A stretch of DNA of 64,000 bases from Rhodanobacter sp. (GTDB lineage Bacteria > Pseudomonadota > Gammaproteobacteria > Xanthomonadales > Rhodanobacteraceae): assembly GCA_004298045.1 (NCBI GenBank), contig SCRM01000008.1:124001-188000 (forward strand). The letters are read 5' to 3'. A program made the position numbers and the translations under genes. The notes below the pieces were generated by a model that was not told the DNA's origin, did no database searches, and saw nothing but the letters and a program-made list of their open reading frames with translations. Below, piece after piece: positions 54,877 through 64,000 of this stretch; within the stretch, counting starts at the first letter, position 1; each line of letters begins with the position of its first letter.

Positions 54877-55541
54877 CGGCCAGGCTCCCATGCCTGATGC
54901 AATTCGCGCGCCGCTTGCGCGGGGTCGGCGCTGGCGCAGATCGCGCTGACCACGGCAATACCGGCGGCACCGCAGCGGCGCACGAGCGGCGCGCGCACCG
55001 CATCGATGCCGCCGATGGCGACGCACGGCCACGGGCTGCGCCGCACGATGGCGGCAAGGGTTTCCGGCCCGGACGGCACCGCCGCATCGCGCTTGGTGGC
55101 CTGCGCCCAGATCGGCCCGACGCCGAGATAATCCACGGTGCCGCGCGGCAGGCGCAACGCCGCCGCCACATGATCCACGGTTTGCACCGACAGCCCCAGC
55201 CAACGCGCGGGCCCGATGCGCTGGCGCGCCGCGACCGGGTCGAGATCATGCTGGCCGACGTGCGCGCCATCGGCGCCGATCGCGGCCACGAGGTCCACCC
55301 GGTCGTCGACGATCAGTGGCACGCCGGTGCCGGCCAGCTCCCGCATCAACGCCTGCCCCAACGCGACGAACCCGGCATCGTCGAGCCGCGCGTCGCGCAA
55401 CTGCACGGCGCTGACGCCGGCCGCCACCGCTTGCGCCACGGTGGCGACCACGCCACGCGCGCCGCACAGCCGTGCATCGGTCACCAGATAGAGGGACAGG
55501 TCGAGCGCACCGCGCGGCGCCATCGACGCGGTGGCGCTCAC
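54873..55541 (-). CDS. thiE: Thiamine-phosphate synthase
   Basis: Joins HMP-PP and thiazole phosphate to thiamine phosphate. 222 residues, TIM barrel. VSAVQLRDARLDDAGF replaces the usual QxRxK segment, and LIVDDRVDLVAAIGADGAHV, YLGVGPIWAQATKRDA and CVAIGGIDA are present. The GTG start at 55541 overlaps the thiM stop (GTGA). The ATG at 55523 is an alternative start. Confidence 0.93.
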
Positions 55542-56353
55542 GGCTGGCGCAGCTGGTCGGCCAGCGCCTGTGGTGGCAGCGCGTGCAACTGGTCGATCAA
55601 GGCCACGGCGAAACTGCCCGGCCCTGCGGTCTGTGCCGCCGCCCGTTCGGCCGCCACGTTCAACAACGTGGTGGCGGCCGCCGCCGCCAGCAGCGGATCG
55701 GGCACCACCGCCGCAAACGCGGCCATCAACGCGCCCAGCGCGCAGCCGGCGCCGGTGATGCGGGTGAGCAGTGGGTGGCCGTTGGCGAGGCGCACGATAC
55801 GTCGGCTATCGGTGAGCACGTCCACCTCGCCACTGACCGCCACCACCGTTGCATGCTGCGTGGCCAGCGCCACTGCGGCATCCACCGCCTGCTCGGCTCC
55901 CACCAGCGAATCCACCCCGCGCCCACCGGCGCCGCCGGCAAGCGCGATGATCTCCGATGCATTGCCGCGGATGATCGCCGGGTGCTGCCCAGCCAGCAGT
56001 TCCCGGGCAATGCCGGTGCGCCACCCCAGCACGCCGGCCGCGACCGGGTCGAGCACCCACGGCACGCCGGCTGCATGGGCGCTGGATGCCGCGCTGGCCA
56101 TCGCCCGCGCGGTATCTGGATACGGCGTGCCGAGGTTGACCAGCACGCCACCGGCCAGCCGCGCAAAAGCGGCCGCTTCGTCCGGGTTGTCCACCATCGC
56201 CGGGCTGGCGCCGGCGGCCAGCAACGCGTTGGCAGTGAAATTCGCCACCACGATGTTGGTCAGGCATTGCACCAGCGGCGAGCGCTCGCGCAACTGCGTG
56301 AGCGCATCCGCCACCGCCTCGTGCGCCACGGGGCTCACTGCGAATCTGGGCAT
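55538..56353 (-). CDS. thiM: Hydroxyethylthiazole kinase
   Basis: Salvage kinase that makes thiazole phosphate from exogenous thiazole alcohol. 271 residues. SPLVQCLTNIVVANFTANAL, WVLDPVAAGVLGWRTG, IIRGNASEIIALAG and the catalytic Cys in RITGAGCALGALMAAF are diagnostic. It is the first gene of the operon. The ATG lies 2 nt after the TPP aptamer, and its ribosome site (AGGGA, 56360-56364) is inside the aptamer's 3' side. Confidence 0.96.
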   Translation of the reverse strand: MPRFAVSPVAHEAVADALTQLRERSPLVQCLTNIVVANFTANALLAAGASPAMVDNPDEAAAFARLAGGVLVNLGTPYPDTARAMASAASSAHAAGVPWVLDPVAAGVLGWRTGIARELLAGQHPAIIRGNASEIIALAGGAGGRGVDSLVGAEQAVDAAVALATQHATVVAVSGEVDVLTDSRRIVRLANGHPLLTRITGAGCALGALMAAFAAVVPDPLLAAAAATTLLNVAAERAAAQTAGPGSFAVALIDQLHALPPQALADQLRQP

Positions 56354-56355
56354 GT

Positions 56356-56437
56356 GACGTCCCTTCGCTAGTACGGTCTAGATCAGGTTCGACGGGTGTG
56401 ATCTCAGCCCCGGCTTGCGCCCAAGGCACCCCGCGTC
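56356..56437 (-). ncRNA. TPP riboswitch (THI element) controlling thiM-thiE-thiD-tenA
   Basis: Read on the minus strand, all conserved aptamer blocks occur in order: GCGGGGTGCC, GGGCTGAGATCACACCCG, TCGAACCTGATCTAG and GTACTAGCGAAGGGA. The closing stem P1 can form from GACG (56434-56437) and CGTC (56356-56359). The thiM Shine-Dalgarno lies in the 3' strand next to P1, so TPP binding should block translation initiation directly, as in E. coli thiM. Confidence 0.96.
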
Positions 56438-56506
56438 TGCCGTGCAGGGTAACCGCCCGGCGCGGCGATTGCCAAGCCGGCGCAGCGGTCTGCCGTCCGG
56501 ATTCCC

Positions 56507-56512
56507 TATAAT
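56507..56512 (+). promoter_or_regulatory. -10 element of ispB
   Basis: A perfect TATAAT. Transcription would start near 56519, exactly at an in-frame TTG, so the ATG at 56540 is the likely start codon of ispB. No good -35 at 16-18 bp. Confidence 0.6.
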
Positions 56513-56539
56513 TGTCGGTTGACGACCAGCCCCGCGCCC

Positions 56540-57541
56540 ATGAATTCGATCCCCGCCGAAACGCCCCGCCCGCCCGATTTCGCTGCCGTACGGGCGCTTG
56601 CCGACCCCGACATGCGACGCATCGACGCCTTGATCCGCGCCCGTCTGGCCTCGCACGTGGTGCTGATCAACCAGATCGCCGACCACATCATCAGCAGCGG
56701 CGGCAAGCGCCTGCGCCCGATGCTGCATGCGCTCGCGGCGCGCGCGGCGGGCTATCGCGGCGACCAGCACATCAAGCTCGCGGCGGTGATCGAGTTCATC
56801 CACACCTCCACCCTGCTGCACGACGACGTGGTCGACGAGTCGGGCCTGCGTCGCGGCAAGCAGACGGCCAACGCGCTGTGGGGCAACGCGGCCAGCGTGC
56901 TGGTGGGCGATTTCCTCTACTCGCGCTCGTTCCAGCTGATGGTGGAGCTGGACGACATGCGCGTGATGCGCATCCTCGCCGACACCACCAACACCATCGC
57001 CGAGGGCGAGGTGCTGCAGTTACTCAACATCGGCAATGCCGACGTGGACGAAGCGGCGTATCTCGCGGTGATCGAGCGTAAGACCGCGGTGCTGTTTGCC
57101 GCTGCCACCGAGCTGGGCGGCCTGCTGGGCAACCTGCCCGAGGATCAGCTCGCCGCACTGCGCCACTTCGGCATGGAGCTCGGCTACGCGTTCCAGATCG
57201 CCGACGACCTGCTCGACTACACCGGCGATGCCGCCACGCTCGGCAAGAACATCGGCGACGACCTCGCCGAAGGCAAGCCGACGCTGCCGCTGATCTACAC
57301 GCTCGAACGCGCCAACGCGAACGAAGCCAGCGCCCTGCGCGAGGCGATCAGGCGCGGCGGGCTCGATTCGCTCGACCACGTGATCCACGAGATCCGCCAC
57401 TCCGGTGCACTCGAACGCACGCACCAGTGCGCGCTTGCCCACGCGCTGGCTGCGCACAAGGCGCTGGCCGCGCTGCCGGCCTCGCCCTGGCGCGACGCGC
57501 TGGCGACGCTGGCCGACTACTCGGTGCAGCGCAATTCCTGA
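56540..57541 (+). CDS. ispB: Octaprenyl-diphosphate synthase (long-chain polyprenyl synthase)
   Basis: Makes the isoprenoid side chain of ubiquinone. 333 residues, all-alpha. The first Asp-rich motif is in STLLHDDVVDESGLRRGKQT and the second in GYAFQIADDLLDYTGDA. ISSGGKRLRPMLHAL and GKNIGDDLAEGKPTLPLIYT are also conserved. The chain length (C40) is inferred from the IspB-like sequence and context, not from the motif itself. Its stop overlaps the Nudix gene start (TGATG). It is divergent from the thi operon. Confidence 0.94.
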   Translation: MNSIPAETPRPPDFAAVRALADPDMRRIDALIRARLASHVVLINQIADHIISSGGKRLRPMLHALAARAAGYRGDQHIKLAAVIEFIHTSTLLHDDVVDESGLRRGKQTANALWGNAASVLVGDFLYSRSFQLMVELDDMRVMRILADTTNTIAEGEVLQLLNIGNADVDEAAYLAVIERKTAVLFAAATELGGLLGNLPEDQLAALRHFGMELGYAFQIADDLLDYTGDAATLGKNIGDDLAEGKPTLPLIYTLERANANEASALREAIRRGGLDSLDHVIHEIRHSGALERTHQCALAHALAAHKALAALPASPWRDALATLADYSVQRNS

Positions 57542-58110
57542 TGAACCCGCACGATTTGCCCGCGCCCGCGGATGCGCAAGCGCCCACCGAAACCCTGTAC
57601 ACCGGGCGCTGGCTGCGCCTGTGCAAGCGCGGCCGCTGGGAATACGCCGAACGCACCAACCCTGCAGGCGCGGCGATCATCATCGCGGTGACGCCGGCCG
57701 ACAAGGTGCTGTTTGTCGAGCAATACCGGGTACCGATCTGCGCCCGCACGATCGAGATGCCCGCGGGGTTGGTGGGTGACCTCGCGGGGCATGAAACTGA
57801 AGGCATCCTCCTGGCGGCAAGCCGCGAGCTGGAAGAGGAAACCGGCTGGCGCTGCGCACACGTGGAGCTCCTGCACCAAGGGCCATCCTCGGCCGGCATG
57901 AGCACCGAGATGATCGCCTTTGTGCGCGCATACGACTTACGCAAGGTCGGCGCCGGCGGTGGCGACGAAACCGAAAACATCGTGGTGCACGAAGTACCGC
58001 GCGCGGAAGCGGGCGCGTGGCTCTTCGCCCGCGCCGCCGAAGGCTATTCGATCGACCCCAAGCTGTTTGCCGGCCTGTGGCTGCTGGAGCACGGCGCGCC
58101 GGCCACGTGA
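57541..58110 (+). CDS. NUDIX hydrolase, NudF/ADP-ribose pyrophosphatase-like
   Basis: 189 residues. The Nudix box is complete (GHETEGILLAASRELEEETGW with the GX5EX7REX2EEXG spacing). The preceding AAIIIAVTPADKVLFVEQYR and IEMPAGLVG segments resemble the ADP-ribose or GDP-mannose pyrophosphatase branch (NudF/NudK). It is translationally coupled to ispB by a 1-nt stop/start overlap. A housecleaning role is likely; a metabolic link to polyprenyl synthesis is not evident. Confidence 0.88.
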   Translation: MNPHDLPAPADAQAPTETLYTGRWLRLCKRGRWEYAERTNPAGAAIIIAVTPADKVLFVEQYRVPICARTIEMPAGLVGDLAGHETEGILLAASRELEEETGWRCAHVELLHQGPSSAGMSTEMIAFVRAYDLRKVGAGGGDETENIVVHEVPRAEAGAWLFARAAEGYSIDPKLFAGLWLLEHGAPAT

Positions 58111-58111
58111 A

Positions 58112-59161
58112 TCACCCGACGCGCGACGCGCGCCACCGCCAGCCAAGCAAGACGGCGCCAGCCAGCGCCAGCACGATCCATGCGAGCGCGATGCCGACAC
58201 TCGCCCCCAGCCACGGCACTACCGCAAACGCGCCCCACGCGAGCAAGCCGCCACCGACCGCAAGCCGCGCATCCGGACGCGCACCGGCACGCCAGCCCAC
58301 GAACGCCGCGCCTGCCACGGCAAGCAGCAGCGCCAGCAGACGCCGCAGCCACGGCACGGATGGTGCCCCCGCCATGTCGGGGCGCATCTCCAGCAGCGAG
58401 CTGTCGCCCACGTTGACCTCGTAGCCCACGCCGTTGGCGGCGTTCGGCACGGCCACCAGCTGCTCGCCGACCACCCGTGCGAGGACGCTCACCTCCTGCG
58501 CCGGCACCGCTGTCCAGCTCACGCGCAAATCGCCCAGCCCCGGTGCCCCGGGATGGCTGCTGGTGACCAGCGCGCCGGCATGGGCAACGAACGTGGCCGC
58601 CATGTTCGCCGGCAGCGCGTGCGTATCGACCGGAACCGGCTCGCTGCCCGGCAGGGCGCGCACCAGGGCGGCATTCAGCACATACGGCCCAAGCATGACC
58701 TTGCTGGCAAGGAACTGCGCGCGCGCAAGCGGAAACATGCCAGGGTTGTGGTGCCCGGCCGGCTGCTGGAAACGACTGGAATCCTGCGGTGTGTCGGCCC
58801 AATCAAGCTCGTAGGTGGTTTGGTTGCCGAGCTTGAGCTCGCGCCACTGGAACATGGCTACATGGCGCGTCAGCACTGGCGTTGCCACCTGCTGGCCGAA
58901 GTCCGCGTCGTACGGCGATTCGACCACGCGCGGGGCGCCAACGAGGTGCACCATGCGGCCTTCGAGCCCGCTGCGCGCATCCAGCGCGTGGCCGAGATCG
59001 ACCACCTCGCCGCCGTGCTGCGCCAGCACCGTGCGATATGCCACCACGGCACGCTCGGTACCCAGCACAAGCAAGGCGCCAAGCACCAGCAGCACGCCGC
59101 CGCCGATGCGGATCAGCCGGCGGCGCAATTGGGTGCCAAGCGTGACGGAGCGCAAGGCCAT
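58112..59161 (-). CDS. TMEM43/LUMA-family membrane protein
   Basis: 349 residues with an N-terminal membrane helix (RIGGGVLLVLGALLVLG). A large extracytoplasmic region follows (VVDLGHALDARSGLEGRMVH, FQWRELKLGN), then a C-terminal cluster of three to four helices (LRRLLALLLAVAGAAFVGWR onward). This architecture and the early motifs are those of the bacterial TMEM43 family (human TMEM43/LUMA relatives), whose function in bacteria is unknown. The ATG at 59161 has GAGGG before it. The gene starts 7 bp after the ggt stop, suggesting an operon. Confidence 0.78.
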   Translation of the reverse strand: MALRSVTLGTQLRRRLIRIGGGVLLVLGALLVLGTERAVVAYRTVLAQHGGEVVDLGHALDARSGLEGRMVHLVGAPRVVESPYDADFGQQVATPVLTRHVAMFQWRELKLGNQTTYELDWADTPQDSSRFQQPAGHHNPGMFPLARAQFLASKVMLGPYVLNAALVRALPGSEPVPVDTHALPANMAATFVAHAGALVTSSHPGAPGLGDLRVSWTAVPAQEVSVLARVVGEQLVAVPNAANGVGYEVNVGDSSLLEMRPDMAGAPSVPWLRRLLALLLAVAGAAFVGWRAGARPDARLAVGGGLLAWGAFAVVPWLGASVGIALAWIVLALAGAVLLGWRWRASRVG

Positions 59162-59168
59162 GCTGCCC

Positions 59169-60869
59169 TCATTCCACCTTGCCCAAGCCATCGTGATGGC
59201 GTGGATCGCTGGCGGCGTCGAGCTGGTTGCCGCGGTGGTTCCAGGTGACCACGTTCATGAAGCCCCACGGTTCGCGCGGCTTGAGCGTGTAGCCCATCGC
59301 CTTGAGCCTGGCGCTGGTGGCGGCGTCGAACACGCCATCCTCGACGTAGACCACATCGGGCAGGAACTGATGGTGGTAGCGCTTGTCGGCCACGATCTGC
59401 TGCGCGCCCTGGCCATCGATGAAATGCATGATGCCTTCGAACACCTGGGTGATGATGGTGGAACCGCCGGGCGAGCCGATCACCGCGCTGCGATCCTTGC
59501 CGATGACGATGGTCGGCGACATCGAGGAGAGCATGCGCTTGCCACCCTTCGGCGCGTTGGCCTTGCTGCCCAAGAGGCCGTACACGTTGGGCTGGTCCGG
59601 CACCAGCGCGAAGTCATCCATCTCGTCGTTCAGCAGCACGCCGGTGCCCTTGGCGACAAACGTGGAGCCAAGGATGTAGTTCACGGTGGACGTGATGCCC
59701 ACCATGTTGCCGTCCTTGTCGATGATGGAGAAATGCGTGGTGTGCTGGCCCGGCTCGTGCACCGACTCGTGCGGCAGCATGTCCGACGGCGTGGCGCGGT
59801 CTTTCAGGATGCTCTGGCGCAGGCCGTCGGCGTAGTACGGCGACAGCAGCATCGCCAGCGGCATCTGCACGAAATCGGGGTCGCCCAGATAATCGTTGTG
59901 ATCGCGGTAGGCGCGGCGCATCGCCTCGATTTCGTAATGCGCACGCGTGGCCGGATCCATCTTCGTCAGGTCGTAGCCGCGCAGGATGTTGAGCATCTCG
60001 GCGATCGCCACGCCGCCGGAAGACGGCGGCGGCGCAGTGACGATGCGGTAGCCGCGGTAGTCCACGCTGATCGGCGTGCGCTCCTTCGCGCGGTAGTTGC
60101 CCAGGTCGGCGAGCGTCCAGTTGCCGCCGGCCGCGCGAACGGCAGCGACCAGCTTGTTTGCCACTTCGCCCTGGTAGAAGCCGGCGTTGCCATCCTTCGC
60201 CAGAAGCTCCAGCGTGCGCGCCTGCTCGGGGTCGCGCCAGATTTCGCCAGCCGCCGGCACTTTGCCGCCCGGCAGGAATTTCGCCACCGAGGCCGGCCAG
60301 CGTTCGAGGTTCTTCTGCTCCCTGGCGATCGAGCGCAGCAGGCGCGGCGCAGGCTTGAAGCCCTCCTTCGCCAGCTTGATCGCCGGCGCCAGCGATACCG
60401 CCAGCGGCAGCTTGCCGTAACGTTCGGCCAGCAGCACCAACCCGGCCGGCTCGCCAGGGATGCCGGCGGACAGCGGGCCTTTCAGCGCGGTGTCGCGGTT
60501 GGGTGTGCCGTCGGGGTTCAAGTAATCCTTGGAATTCACCGCCATCGGTGCGGTTTCGCGCGCGTCGATGAACACGTTGCGGCCGCCCTTCGCCAGATGC
60601 AGCGTGGCCATGAAGCCACCGCCGATGCCTGAGCTTTCCGGCTCCACCACGGACAACGCCGCCGCCACTGCCACCGCCGCATCGAACGCGTTGCCACCCT
60701 TGGCCAGCACGGCAAAGCCGGCATCGGTGGCGTAGTTGCTCGCGCTGGCAATACCGGCATGCCCGGGGGCCGCTGCCTGCGCCGGTGTGGCCGGCTCGGC
60801 GGCCCACGCAGCACCACCGGCAAGCAGAAAGCCGCACAGCAGGGCGCGGACGTGCAGGGAGAAGTTCAT
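59169..60869 (-). CDS. ggt: Gamma-glutamyltranspeptidase
   Basis: Periplasmic N-terminal-nucleophile hydrolase that cleaves glutathione and other gamma-glutamyl compounds. 566 residues with a Sec signal (ALLCGFLLAGGAAWA). The large subunit has SGIGGGFMATLHL and FIDARETAPMAV. Autocleavage is expected at the Thr of GQHTTHFSIIDKDGNMVGIT. The small subunit has LLNDEMDDFALVPD, LSSMSPTIV and IGSPGGSTIITQV. The ATG at 60869 (MNFSLHVRALL) begins a proper signal peptide. Confidence 0.96.
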   Translation of the reverse strand: MNFSLHVRALLCGFLLAGGAAWAAEPATPAQAAAPGHAGIASASNYATDAGFAVLAKGGNAFDAAVAVAAALSVVEPESSGIGGGFMATLHLAKGGRNVFIDARETAPMAVNSKDYLNPDGTPNRDTALKGPLSAGIPGEPAGLVLLAERYGKLPLAVSLAPAIKLAKEGFKPAPRLLRSIAREQKNLERWPASVAKFLPGGKVPAAGEIWRDPEQARTLELLAKDGNAGFYQGEVANKLVAAVRAAGGNWTLADLGNYRAKERTPISVDYRGYRIVTAPPPSSGGVAIAEMLNILRGYDLTKMDPATRAHYEIEAMRRAYRDHNDYLGDPDFVQMPLAMLLSPYYADGLRQSILKDRATPSDMLPHESVHEPGQHTTHFSIIDKDGNMVGITSTVNYILGSTFVAKGTGVLLNDEMDDFALVPDQPNVYGLLGSKANAPKGGKRMLSSMSPTIVIGKDRSAVIGSPGGSTIITQVFEGIMHFIDGQGAQQIVADKRYHHQFLPDVVYVEDGVFDAATSARLKAMGYTLKPREPWGFMNVVTWNHRGNQLDAASDPRHHDGLGKVE

Positions 60870-60971
60870 GTGGTGTGCCTCTCGCCCGTCAAACGGACGT
60901 ACGTGATAGCGAAAGGCGCCCACCCGAGGGGACGCCGGCGGAGCGGCAAATCCGCCCCGCCACCGCCCAAC

Positions 60972-62049
<1,078 letters not shown>

Positions 62050-62054
62050 TTAGC

Positions 62055-62627
62055 TTAGCAGGGTGTGCGCGCCGGCTCGCGCCGGTACACGGCGTAGCGC
62101 ACCTCGCCGGCCACGCCCTCGCGGTGGCACGCCCAGCCGGCCGGCAGCGCTGGTGCCGCGGCGCGCGGACACTCGACGTAAACCCACGCCTGCGCGGTCA
62201 GCCAGCCGGCTTCGAGCGCACCCGCCAGCTCGCTCCACAAGTCGAGCGCAAACGGCGGGTCGAGAAACGCGAGGTCATGCGCCCGTGGCGCACCGCGCAA
62301 AAACGCCTGCGCGCTGCTGGTCGTCACCTCGCCGCCAGCCGTCTTGAGGCGCGCCAAGTTTGCCCGCAACGCTGCGGCCGCCCGCGCATCCGGCTCGACA
62401 AACCGCACCTGCGCCGCACCACGCGACAATGCCTCGATGCCCAGCGCGCCGGTGCCAGCGCACAGATCAAGCACACGCGCACCGTGGATGACCGGCGCCA
62501 GCCAGTTGAACAAGGTCTCGCGCACGCGCTCCGGCGTGGGCCGCAGGCCGGGCAACTCCGGCACTGCAAGGCGTGAATTGCGCAGGCTGCCGCCAATGAT
62601 GCGCACGCGGCCGGGATGGCTGCTCAC
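62055..62627 (-). CDS. rsmD: 16S rRNA (guanine(966)-N2)-methyltransferase
   Basis: SAM-dependent methyltransferase for G966 of 16S rRNA. 190 residues. RIIGGSLRNSRLAVPELPGL and RPTPERVRETLFNWLAP open it. The SAM site is LDLCAGTGALGIEALSRGA and the catalytic motif is LDPPFALDLW. The GTG at 62627 is the start. It is divergent from ftsY, the usual proteobacterial arrangement, with 76 bp between them. Confidence 0.95.
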   Translation of the reverse strand: MSSHPGRVRIIGGSLRNSRLAVPELPGLRPTPERVRETLFNWLAPVIHGARVLDLCAGTGALGIEALSRGAAQVRFVEPDARAAAALRANLARLKTAGGEVTTSSAQAFLRGAPRAHDLAFLDPPFALDLWSELAGALEAGWLTAQAWVYVECPRAAAPALPAGWACHREGVAGEVRYAVYRREPARTPC

Positions 62628-62703
62628 GACGTCCGATGCGGCTCAGGGGCCGGTACATATGAGGGTGTTAGCATGCCGTCATTGTCCTTGAAACGGCCCT
62701 GCG

Positions 62704-63726
62704 ATGCTCAGCTTCTGGAAGAAAAAGCCCGCCGAACCGCCTGCTGAGCCGGCGCCGCAAGCGACACTGGAAGCCCCGGTCGCGGCGCCGCAGGAACCAC
62801 CGTCCGCAGCCAAGCGCAGCTGGCGTGAACGCCTCGCTGCCAGCACCCTCGGACGCGGGCTGGGCACCCTGTTTCAGCACAACCCCAAGCTCGACGACGA
62901 CCTGCTCGACGAGCTCGAAACCACTTTGCTCACCGCCGATGTCGGTGTTGCCGCCAGCAGTGCGCTGGTGGATGACCTGCGCAAGCGCATGCACGCGCGC
63001 GAGTTTGCCGACGCAGCCGCGCTGCGCCATGCGCTGCGCGCCGCATTGATCGCCCAGCTCAAGCCGGTCGAGCAGCCGCTGTCCCCCACCGGACGCCAAC
63101 CATTCGTCGTGCTGACCGTGGGCATCAACGGCGTTGGCAAGACCACCACCATCGGCAAACTCGCACGCCGCTGGCACGACGCGGGCATGCAGGTGTTGCT
63201 TGCTGCTGGCGACACCTTTCGCGCGGCCGCCGTGGAGCAACTCAAGGCATGGGGCGAGCGCAACGCGGTGCCGGTCATCTCGCAAGGCCAGGACGCCGAC
63301 GCCGCCAGCGTCATCTTCGATGCTGTGCAGGCCGCCCGCTCGCGCCAGGCCGATGTGCTGATCGCCGACACCGCGGGTCGTCTGCACACCCAGGGCGGGC
63401 TGATGGACGAGCTCGGCAAGATCGCCCGCGTGCTGAAAAAGCTCGACCCCGACGCGCCGCACGAGGTACTGATGGTGATCGACGGTACCACCGGCCAGAA
63501 CGCGGTGAACCAAGTGCGCCAGTTCCGCCAGATCGTGGGCGTCACCGGGTTGGTCGTCACCAAGCTCGACGGTACCGCCAAGGGCGGCGTGGTGTTTGCG
63601 CTCGCCCGTGAGTTCGGCTTGCCGATCCGCTTCGTCGGGCTCGGCGAAACCGCCACCGACCTGCGCACGTTCGACGCCACTGCCTTCGTCGACGGCATCC
63701 TGCCTGGCGCCGCCGATCATGGCTGA
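62704..63726 (+). CDS. ftsY: Signal recognition particle receptor FtsY
   Basis: SRP receptor GTPase that targets nascent membrane proteins. 340 residues with a short Pro/Ala/Glu-rich N-terminal A domain (about 1-35) instead of the long acidic one of E. coli. The N domain (DDDLLDELETTLLTADVGV) and G domain follow: LTVGINGVGKTTTIGKLARR, AAGDTFRAAAVEQLKAWGER, IADTAGRLHTQGGLMDEL, LVVTKLDGTAKGGVVFALA and FVGLGETATDLRTFD. Confidence 0.97.
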   Translation: MLSFWKKKPAEPPAEPAPQATLEAPVAAPQEPPSAAKRSWRERLAASTLGRGLGTLFQHNPKLDDDLLDELETTLLTADVGVAASSALVDDLRKRMHAREFADAAALRHALRAALIAQLKPVEQPLSPTGRQPFVVLTVGINGVGKTTTIGKLARRWHDAGMQVLLAAGDTFRAAAVEQLKAWGERNAVPVISQGQDADAASVIFDAVQAARSRQADVLIADTAGRLHTQGGLMDELGKIARVLKKLDPDAPHEVLMVIDGTTGQNAVNQVRQFRQIVGVTGLVVTKLDGTAKGGVVFALAREFGLPIRFVGLGETATDLRTFDATAFVDGILPGAADHG

Positions 63727-63749
63727 GCACGTGGCGGTCCGGAGCTGAC

Positions 63750-64000
63750 ATGCCGCACGGATGGCGCCGCCTGCTGATTGCGACCGGCACCGTGCTGCTG
63801 GCGGCACTGCTCGTATCGGCGGTCACCGTATACCTGTTGCTGCGACCTGACCGTTTCACCGCGTTGTTGCAGGACCAAGCGCAAAAAGCCGGCCTCACGC
63901 TGAACCTCGCCAGCCCGGCCAGCCCCACGCTGTTCCCGCGGCCGGCGCTCGAGCTCAGTGGCATCACGCTCAGTGCCGATGGTACCGACACCCCGCTGCT
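63750..64000 (+). CDS. AsmA-like membrane protein, N-terminal fragment
   Basis: The frame opens with ATG after GGAG and runs off the right edge (83 codons visible). It has one N-terminal membrane helix (LLIATGTVLLAALLVSAVTV) followed by LRPDRFTALLQDQAQKAGLT and PTLFPRPALELSGITLS. This matches the start of AsmA-family envelope proteins involved in outer-membrane lipid homeostasis. Only the N terminus is visible, so the call is tentative. Confidence 0.7.
   Translation, partial: MPHGWRRLLIATGTVLLAALLVSAVTVYLLLRPDRFTALLQDQAQKAGLTLNLASPASPTLFPRPALELSGITLSADGTDTPL

Overview
This is a dense, GC-rich bacterial chromosome segment. Its gene content and order (purL, dsbC, xerD, RDD protein; rluD/bamD; sucCD; gcvTH; cysD-cysNC; pilSR; thi genes; ispB; coaD-rsmD-ftsY) and its codon use are those of a gammaproteobacterium of the order Xanthomonadales (Lysobacterales). 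The intergenic GGGATTCGGGATTC-type repeats also fit that order. The intracellular PHB depolymerase and GTP-dependent PEP carboxykinase would suit Rhodanobacteraceae or a relative, but the family is inference. I saw no rRNA, tRNA, CRISPR array, insertion sequence, prophage or plasmid feature. The window is mostly core genome.

Layout. 1-6.6 kb: end of an unidentified membrane protein, purL, a lipobox-bearing DsbC, XerD and an RDD membrane protein. 6.7-14.2 kb: PHB depolymerase, POT peptide transporter, pgeF-rluD, bamD and glutamine-dependent nadE. 14.2-19.3 kb: bioA, sucCD and a serine hydrolase. 19.3-26.2 kb: a TonB-like protein, a MetJ repressor carrying a histone-H1-like lysine tail, gcvH, gcvT, cysNC and cysD (C1, glycine and sulfur metabolism). 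26.5-33.5 kb: a CPBP protease, fadE with an alpha/beta hydrolase and a divergent TetR regulator, and pckG. 33.5-36.6 kb: ECF sigma factor, putative anti-sigma factor, DUF4097 protein and an orphan outer-membrane-like protein. 36.8-43.3 kb: a GAF-GAF-GGDEF-EAL protein, Hsp33, MtgA, a CBS protein and an Npt-like carrier. 43.5-50.6 kb: PilS/PilR and a three-gene histidine-kinase/response-regulator operon. 50.7-53.3 kb: a catalytically degenerate beta-lactamase-like membrane protein and ssb. 53.4-58.1 kb: a TPP-riboswitch-controlled thiM-thiE-thiD-tenA salvage operon diverging from ispB-nudix. 58.1-64 kb: a TMEM43-like protein, ggt, a lipoprotein, coaD, rsmD, ftsY and the start of an AsmA-like protein.

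Most notable observations. (1) A dispersed, partly palindromic repeat family lies between genes and also in frame inside two conserved enzymes, nadE and purL, and at the 5' end of pgeF. (2) A MetJ ribbon-helix-helix domain is fused to an AKK-repeat tail. It has tandem met-box-like operators upstream and a possible internal start that would give the basic tail alone. (3) A beta-lactamase-fold membrane protein has lost all three catalytic motifs. (4) A translationally coupled CHASE3-like kinase / Rcp1-like receiver / REC-HK-REC cassette is present.

No database search was possible. Family names rest on recognisable motifs and remembered homologues. Statements about novelty are inference.
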